From Brachionus koreanus (Eukaryota; Rotifera; Eurotatoria; Ploima; Brachionidae): 24,032 nucleotides of DNA. Where the stretch lies: positions 1,159,109 to 1,183,140 of the forward strand of contig PJRA01000555.1 of assembly GCA_016987375.1 (NCBI GenBank), in the 5' to 3' direction. Positions 19,870 to 24,032 of this stretch are shown one piece after another (position 1 is the first letter of the stretch; each line of letters begins with the position of its first letter). The notes below the pieces were generated by a model. That model saw only the letters and a list, made by a program, of their open reading frames with translations, was not told the origin of the DNA and ran no database searches. The translations under genes and the position numbers were made by a program.

Positions 19870-20456
19870 TCAGCATAAAAAACAGGTCAATTTTGCTGTT
19901 TAATAGTAATTGTAATTGGTCCGACAAACATTGAGCTAAAGTTATTTCTAGCAACGAGTCGAACTTTGAAATCCTAAATAGAAAATCTAGAATATTTGAT
20001 AAAAGATTAATAAATGAGAAATATCACCCGAAATTTTGTGTCCCAAGAGTTCAGAAAGGCGAAGGTTCAGTCGGTATGAATATGAAATGCATGTCTTACG
20101 AAGGAGTGGGTTGTTGCTCCATGTACACCGGGAGAATAAGCCAAGAGTCGATTTTTAAACAGGACGGCACACCTGCACATACTGACAACTCAGTAAAAAA
20201 CTGGCTTGAAATGCGTGATTTTATAGTTCTTCCATGGTGCCCAAGATCACCTAATCTCAATTTAATTGAAAATTTATGGTCATATATTGATCACAAATTG
20301 CTAAATTATAGGCTAATTGTAGTCAACCACTTAAAGCAATTGCTCCATGAAGAATGGTTTGAAATTCCGACTGAAATCTGTAACAATTTTATTTCTTCAA
20401 TTAAGAAACGAGTCGCTGTCTGGATTAAAGCAAAAGACGGTCTTTTTAAAGCTTAA
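19870..20456 (+). pseudogene. Tc1-like transposase remnant (DD34E)
   Basis: One frame carries VISSNESNFEILNRKSRIFD, then NEKYHPKFCVPRVQ, EGVGC, YTGRISQES, FKQDGTPAHT and LPWCPRSPNLNLIENLW. It ends in a TAA at 20454-20456. The Asp of QDG and the Glu of IEN have 34 residues between them, the Tc1 DD34E spacing. The protein is dead. The first catalytic Asp (usual FSDES block) is Asn (AAC at 19953-19955). A TGA at 19932-19934 sits where family members have Trp. About 25 residues are missing between SQES and FKQDG. The longest clean frame runs from 20076. The right terminal repeat is still visible downstream at 20462-20659; no left end is recognised. Confidence 0.85.
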
Positions 20457-20461
20457 AATGA

Positions 20462-20659
20462 TTTTGATTCTAACTTTTTGTAACATATTTTTAGTTTTTT
20501 AAATAGCAATAGAAATTTTATTTGTTTATTTGAATAGATTAAAAATAATAAAAAAAAGAATAACTGGATTTTTATTTTTTTTGATGACTGAAATATTGAA
20601 AAATAAGACAATCGAATGGAAAAAAAAAGTTTGATTCTAACTTTTTGTGACATACAGTA
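20462..20659 (+). mobile_element. right terminus of Tc1 element with two direct repeats
   Basis: TTGATTCTAACTTTTTGT plus [A/G]ACATA occurs at 20464-20487 and again at 20631-20654, 24 bp with one mismatch and an offset of 167 bp. The outer copy runs into CAGTA, so the element probably ends at a TA target site near 20658-20659. The inner copy begins within ten bases of the transposase stop. This matches the IR/DR type of terminus known from Sleeping Beauty-like Tc1 elements, where each end has two transposase-binding repeats. Confidence 0.65.
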
Positions 20660-20928
20660 TATCCATTTTTCATAAAAGCACAACCGTCTGGAACTAGCTC
20701 TAATTGTTTTATCCTAGGCAAATTTCACCAAGCATACACCATCACTTTTTTATCAAAGCATCCATTTTTTTTTTTTTCATTTTTCAAGGTTAATCAACAG
20801 GCTAGTGCCCTTATCGTAATCGACTGATTAACACTTCATTTATTTAGTTTAATAAAATTTTTAAATAATTAAAATTATAATTTTTATAAAAATAAAATTA
20901 TATATATATTATTATATTATAATTATAT

Positions 20929-21259
20929 CCTTGTTTCATTAGTGGCTCAGCTGGCAAGGATGGGTCCAACCATTTATTTCTGTAATCATAATTTCGAAAA
21001 TAGATCCACTTCTGATCAAAAATTATGATCAGTTTGAAAAATCGTTCATCTAGATAAATTTTTTAAGTAGTATATTTGACAGATTTCGATATTCAAGGTG
21101 TAGTTGAATATCGAAATCTGTCAAATCATGAGGAACAACATGGTAATGACTTTTAGCTTTGTTAATCAAATTAAGGTGACGAGATATCAATGATTGAGTT
21201 GTCTTTAGGTCATTTTTTTCAATAATGTTGTCATAGTACCAAAATTTCAAGGTTTTCAT
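20929..21259 (-). pseudogene. mariner transposase remnant, copy B
   Basis: On the minus strand a 69-codon frame (21259-21050) has LISRHLNLINKAKSHYH, VVPHDLT and LEYRNLSNILLKK. After a stop and a frameshift the sequence continues as ERFFKLIIIFDQKWIYFR, then NKWLDPSLPAEPL and MKQG. These are the mariner HELT, F-L-x-x-I-x-x-x-D-E-K-W and QWLxPG-x-PA blocks in order; the first catalytic Asp (FDQKW) is kept. It is the same family as copy A (485-770), and the nucleotide match runs over about 370 bp. The 3' half with the second and third catalytic Asp is absent. A perfect hairpin at 21074-21126 lies in the middle. Confidence 0.8.
21074..21126. repeat. perfect 23-bp stem, 7-nt loop hairpin
   Basis: The left arm 21074-21096 (ATTTGACAGATTTCGATATT, then CAA) is the exact reverse complement of 21104-21126, with GGTGTAG between. 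It lies inside mariner copy B at a point where copy A has no such palindrome. Confidence 0.95.
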
Positions 21260-21339
21260 TTAAAGCTTTCAAATTTTAAAATTTTTTAGAACAAAAACAA
21301 AGATTTTGACATATCAGTTTAAAGAGCATTCAATTTTTT

Positions 21340-21860
21340 TTTGTTTTAGAATAAATTAATATAACTTAAAGTTTTTGAATTATAAAGATTCTAAAATCAA
21401 AAATATCCTGCTATTTTTTTAAAGCGCATAATTTTTTGTTTCGTCATAAAAGTTGCGTTAAATAAATACTTAAAATTCAATTATTTTTAGACACAACTCA
21501 AATTAAAGAAAAAAAAAGCAGCTAAGATTAGAACCAGCAAAATTTATTGATAAACTTATTTGACTAGGCGTGTCTTGTATAGTGAACTCGAAAAAAAATA
21601 TAAAAATTATTTCTATCTCTGTTTTGATAACGCTATGGAAATAGTGTGCATTATTCTAAATAAATAACTAGGAGGGCATTTGCTCAGGAACATTCATTCA
21701 TTCGCTTTCTGCCTCAAACAATTCAGCATTATTAATAAAAAGGAAAAAAAAATTACTCAATTCATCCAATATAATCATGAACAAAGCATTTTTCATAAAA
21801 TTAAAATAATTTAAGCCAAAAAAAGCGCTTTTTATTTAGCGTTCTTTTTTTCAAAAATTC
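21340..21860. other. enolase upstream region
   Basis: AT-rich, with a less biased patch at 21660-21725 (GGAGGGCATTTGCTCAGGAA and following). No coding block is recognised. Confidence 0.4.
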
Positions 21861-21861
21861 A

Positions 21862-21874
21862 TATATATAAAATA
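21862..21874 (+). promoter_or_regulatory. candidate TATA box of enolase
   Basis: TATATATAAAATA lies about 65-75 bp before the enolase ATG, a plausible distance for a highly expressed gene with a short leader. In DNA this AT-rich the match has limited weight. Confidence 0.4.
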
Positions 21875-21937
21875 AAAAGCTCAACATATTTTCAAATAAA
21901 ATTCATTTTTATCCAAAATAAAGAGAAATTGAAAAAA

Positions 21938-23245
21938 ATGTCTATTAAGCGTATTCATGCCAGAGCCATCTATGACAGTCGCGGTAATCCCACTGTCGAA
22001 GTTGACTTGTTCACTGACAAAGGTATGTTCAGAGCCGGAGTTCCCAGCGGTGCCTCAACCGGCATACACGAAGCTCTCGAGCTCAGAGACAACATCAAAG
22101 CCGAGTACATGGGCAAAGGCGTAAACCAAGCTGTCAAAAATGTCAATGAAGTGATCGCTCCGGCTTTGGTGGGCCAAAATTTTCAAGTTACCGAGCAGCA
22201 AAAAATAGATGAATTCATGCTCAACTTGGATGGAACAAAGAACAAGTCGAAATTGGGAGCCAACGCCATTTTGGGCGTTTCAATTGCAGTATGCAAGGCT
22301 GGCGCTGCTGAGCTAGGCATCCCGCTCTACAGACACATAGCCAATTTGGCCGGACACAAGGACATAATAATGCCCGTGCCTGCATTTAATGTCATCAATG
22401 GCGGATCTCACGCTGGCAACAAGCTCGCTATGCAGGAGTTCATGCTATTGCCAACTGGAGCTTCTAATTTTCATAATGCTATGAAAATTGGCTCTGAAAT
22501 TTATCACAACTTGAAGAGTGTTATCAAGTCAAAGTACGGCATGGATGCTTGCAATGTTGGCGATGAGGGAGGCTTTGCGCCAAACATTCAAGACAACATG
22601 GAAGGTTTGGAATTGTTAAAGGTCGCCATTGAAAAAGCCGGCTATACTGGCAAAGTCAAAATTGGCATGGACGTTGCTGCCAGTGAGTTCTATGAAAATG
22701 GAAAGTACAATTTGGATTTTAAGTCAAAAGAGCCCAATCCAGCCTTGACTGTGACTGGTGACCAATTGGCTCAAATTTATAGTGACATGACCTCTAAATA
22801 TCCAGTGGTGTCAATTGAGGACGCTTTTGACCAAGACGATTGGGAAGCCTGGACCAAGTACCATGCTAATACAAGCATACAATTGGTTGGCGATGACTTG
22901 ACTGTTACCAATACTGATCGCATCAAGACTGCCATTGAGAAAAAGGCCTGCAATTGTTTGTTGCTTAAAGTGAATCAAATTGGCTCGGTTACCGAGTCCA
23001 TAAACTCGTGTAAATTGGCTCAGTCGAATGGATGGGGTGTTATGGTGAGTCACCGATCTGGTGAGACCGAGGACTCGTTCATCGCCGACTTGGTCGTCGG
23101 CTTGGGAACTGGCCAAATTAAGACTGGCGCTCCGTGCAGATCGGAGCGATTGGCCAAGTACAATCAATTGCTTAGAATCGAGGAGGAATTGGGTGCTCAG
23201 GCCAAATTTGCTGGTGAAAATTTCAGAAGACCATTAAACTATTAA
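21938..23245 (+). CDS. ENO: Enolase (2-phosphoglycerate dehydratase)
   Basis: Single exon, 435 residues, the normal animal length. It converts 2-phosphoglycerate to phosphoenolpyruvate in cytosolic glycolysis, as a Mg-dependent dimer. The N-terminal domain opens [16 protein letters not shown] and includes the [15 protein letters not shown] mobile loop. The barrel domain shows [15 protein letters not shown] (H158, E167), GDEGGFAPN (E210), MDVAASEF (D245), [11 protein letters not shown] (E294), VGDDLTVTN (D319), [13 protein letters not shown] (K344, the signature block), [12 protein letters not shown] (H372) and [12 protein letters not shown] (K395). Thus the catalytic Glu/Lys pair and all three Mg ligands are present. 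The ATG at 21938 gives the standard [16 protein letters not shown] start. Coding sequence is clearly richer in G and C than the flanks, fitting high expression. AATAAA at 23343-23348 is the likely poly(A) signal. Lack of introns is unusual beside the spliced neighbours. Confidence 0.98.
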   Translation: MSIKRIHARAIYDSRGNPTVEVDLFTDKGMFRAGVPSGASTGIHEALELRDNIKAEYMGKGVNQAVKNVNEVIAPALVGQNFQVTEQQKIDEFMLNLDGTKNKSKLGANAILGVSIAVCKAGAAELGIPLYRHIANLAGHKDIIMPVPAFNVINGGSHAGNKLAMQEFMLLPTGASNFHNAMKIGSEIYHNLKSVIKSKYGMDACNVGDEGGFAPNIQDNMEGLELLKVAIEKAGYTGKVKIGMDVAASEFYENGKYNLDFKSKEPNPALTVTGDQLAQIYSDMTSKYPVVSIEDAFDQDDWEAWTKYHANTSIQLVGDDLTVTNTDRIKTAIEKKACNCLLLKVNQIGSVTESINSCKLAQSNGWGVMVSHRSGETEDSFIADLVVGLGTGQIKTGAPCRSERLAKYNQLLRIEEELGAQAKFAGENFRRPLNY

Positions 23246-23876
23246 ATGTCAAACATTATCTCATCATTGTCTTAGATTTTAGTCATAGATTTAATTTAAT
23301 TTAATTTCAAGCTCAAAATTTATTTTTATTATTAGTTTTTAAAATAAAATTTTTGCATTCGTTTATCTAAAATAATTTTATTTATTTTTTTTCAATAATG
23401 TCTTCTTCACTTAAAAAAAAAAAAATTAATTTTTTTAATTTTTTTGTTGTGCTTTTAACATGAATTTTTTTCTAAAATTCACTATATCATATACTATATC
23501 ACTTGAAACACTGTCAAAAGCGAAAAATTTTATTAATAATCTTCTAAGACGTCAGAGTAAACCTAAACACAAATAGAAGATGAATAGAAAAAAATTCACA
23601 TATTCAGTGATTACTATTTATTTGCTTTCTATACCGAGCTAATGCTCCTTCAGATTAAAAAATCAAAATTAAATGAAATTAAATAAAAAAAAATAGTGAA
23701 AAAGAGAGCCATTGAACACATTACACATTTTTAAGTAAGAAAAGTAAAATTTTAGATCAAATTTCATTTTTCAAAAATGATCAAAACATCTTAAATGTGC
23801 AATAAAAATTCAATGCATTTTTAGAAACTACAATCGTTTTTCAACAGTTCAAAAATAAAGCTTTGAAATTTTACAG
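23246..23876. other. enolase 3' flank and spacer
   Basis: Holds the enolase 3' UTR with AATAAA at 23343-23348, then A/T-tract sequence. Upstream exons of the AT-hook gene could lie here but I cannot place them. Confidence 0.45.
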
Positions 23877-24016
23877 AAATTACAAAAAAAAAAGTCAACA
23901 AGGGTCGTCCGAGCAAAAAACAAAGAGTTGAAACGATTGAAAAGGATACTTTTAATGAAGTTGATAAGGTACCTGAAGCCACTAAAAGGAGAAGAGGTCG
24001 CCCCAAAAAAAATTAA
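23877..24016 (+). CDS. likely last exon of an AT-hook protein (partial)
   Basis: After a TTTTACAG acceptor (AG at 23875-23876) a frame reads ITKKKVNKGRPSKKQRVE and later EATKRRRGRPKKN, closing with TAA at 24014-24016. Two Gly-Arg-Pro cores flanked by Lys/Arg are the AT-hook motif, which binds the minor groove of AT-rich DNA; proteins carrying it are usually nuclear and chromatin-associated. The exon would enter in phase 2, so upstream exons are needed, but none is recognisable between enolase and this point. AATAAA-type sequence follows the stop directly. Another frame through the same bases is also open, so this is not certain. A very short lysine-rich chromatin protein or a pseudogene fragment are alternatives. 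Confidence 0.45.
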
Positions 24017-24032
24017 TAAAATTTTCTTACTT

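Noticed and set aside
20453..20683. 76-codon minus-strand ORF over the Tc1 terminus
   Set aside because: Explained by the AT-rich terminal repeat region; lysine/phenylalanine-rich without family blocks.
22811..23167. 118-codon minus-strand ORF inside enolase
   Set aside because: Antisense shadow of the conserved enolase frame; no family resemblance.

Overview
The window is eukaryotic nuclear DNA from a small animal. It is very AT-rich. Its six recognisable genes are clear metazoan orthologues, and the spliced ones have mostly tiny introns (45-63 bp, GT...AG). The compact introns, the low GC and the mix of Tc1/mariner, LINE, MULE-like and LTR remnants would fit a monogonont rotifer such as Brachionus. 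That is a guess from general character, not from a diagnostic marker.

Layout. 1-190: tail of a Tc1-like transposase remnant cut by the window edge. 485-770: mariner transposase remnant on the minus strand. 983-5995: DDB1, six exons on the plus strand, with one oversized intron (1923-3301) that holds an antisense LINE fragment. 6352-6924: broken MULE/FLYWCH-type zinc-finger gene on the minus strand. 7930-9318: ZnT1-type zinc exporter, four exons, minus strand. 9622-10910: TYW2/TRMT12, four exons, plus strand, divergent from ZnT1 across about 300 bp. 10946-11452: unrecognised 168-residue gene, convergent with TYW2. 11453-18269: a gene-poor stretch with a candidate solo LTR, a 480-bp palindromic element and two LINE remnants. 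18270-19199: HYPK followed closely by POP5 on the same strand. 19246-21259: a second copy of the palindromic element, a decayed Tc1 element with a double-repeat terminus, and a second mariner copy. 21938-23245: enolase, intronless. 23877-24016: likely last exon of an AT-hook protein.

The genes are unrelated housekeeping functions: CUL4 ubiquitin ligase adaptor, zinc export, tRNA-Phe wybutosine synthesis, NatA/ribosome-associated chaperone, RNase P/MRP, and glycolysis. They do not form a pathway. The closest thing to shared organisation is the tight HYPK-POP5 tandem, which could be a trans-spliced operon.

I did not find a convincing new molecular system. The most interesting signals are structural: a perfect 23-bp hairpin inside a decayed mariner copy, a dispersed palindromic repeat family with one copy just after POP5, and a Tc1 terminus with two direct repeats 167 bp apart. 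All intron-exon calls were made by reading splice sites and comparing with remembered human homologues; no search was run.
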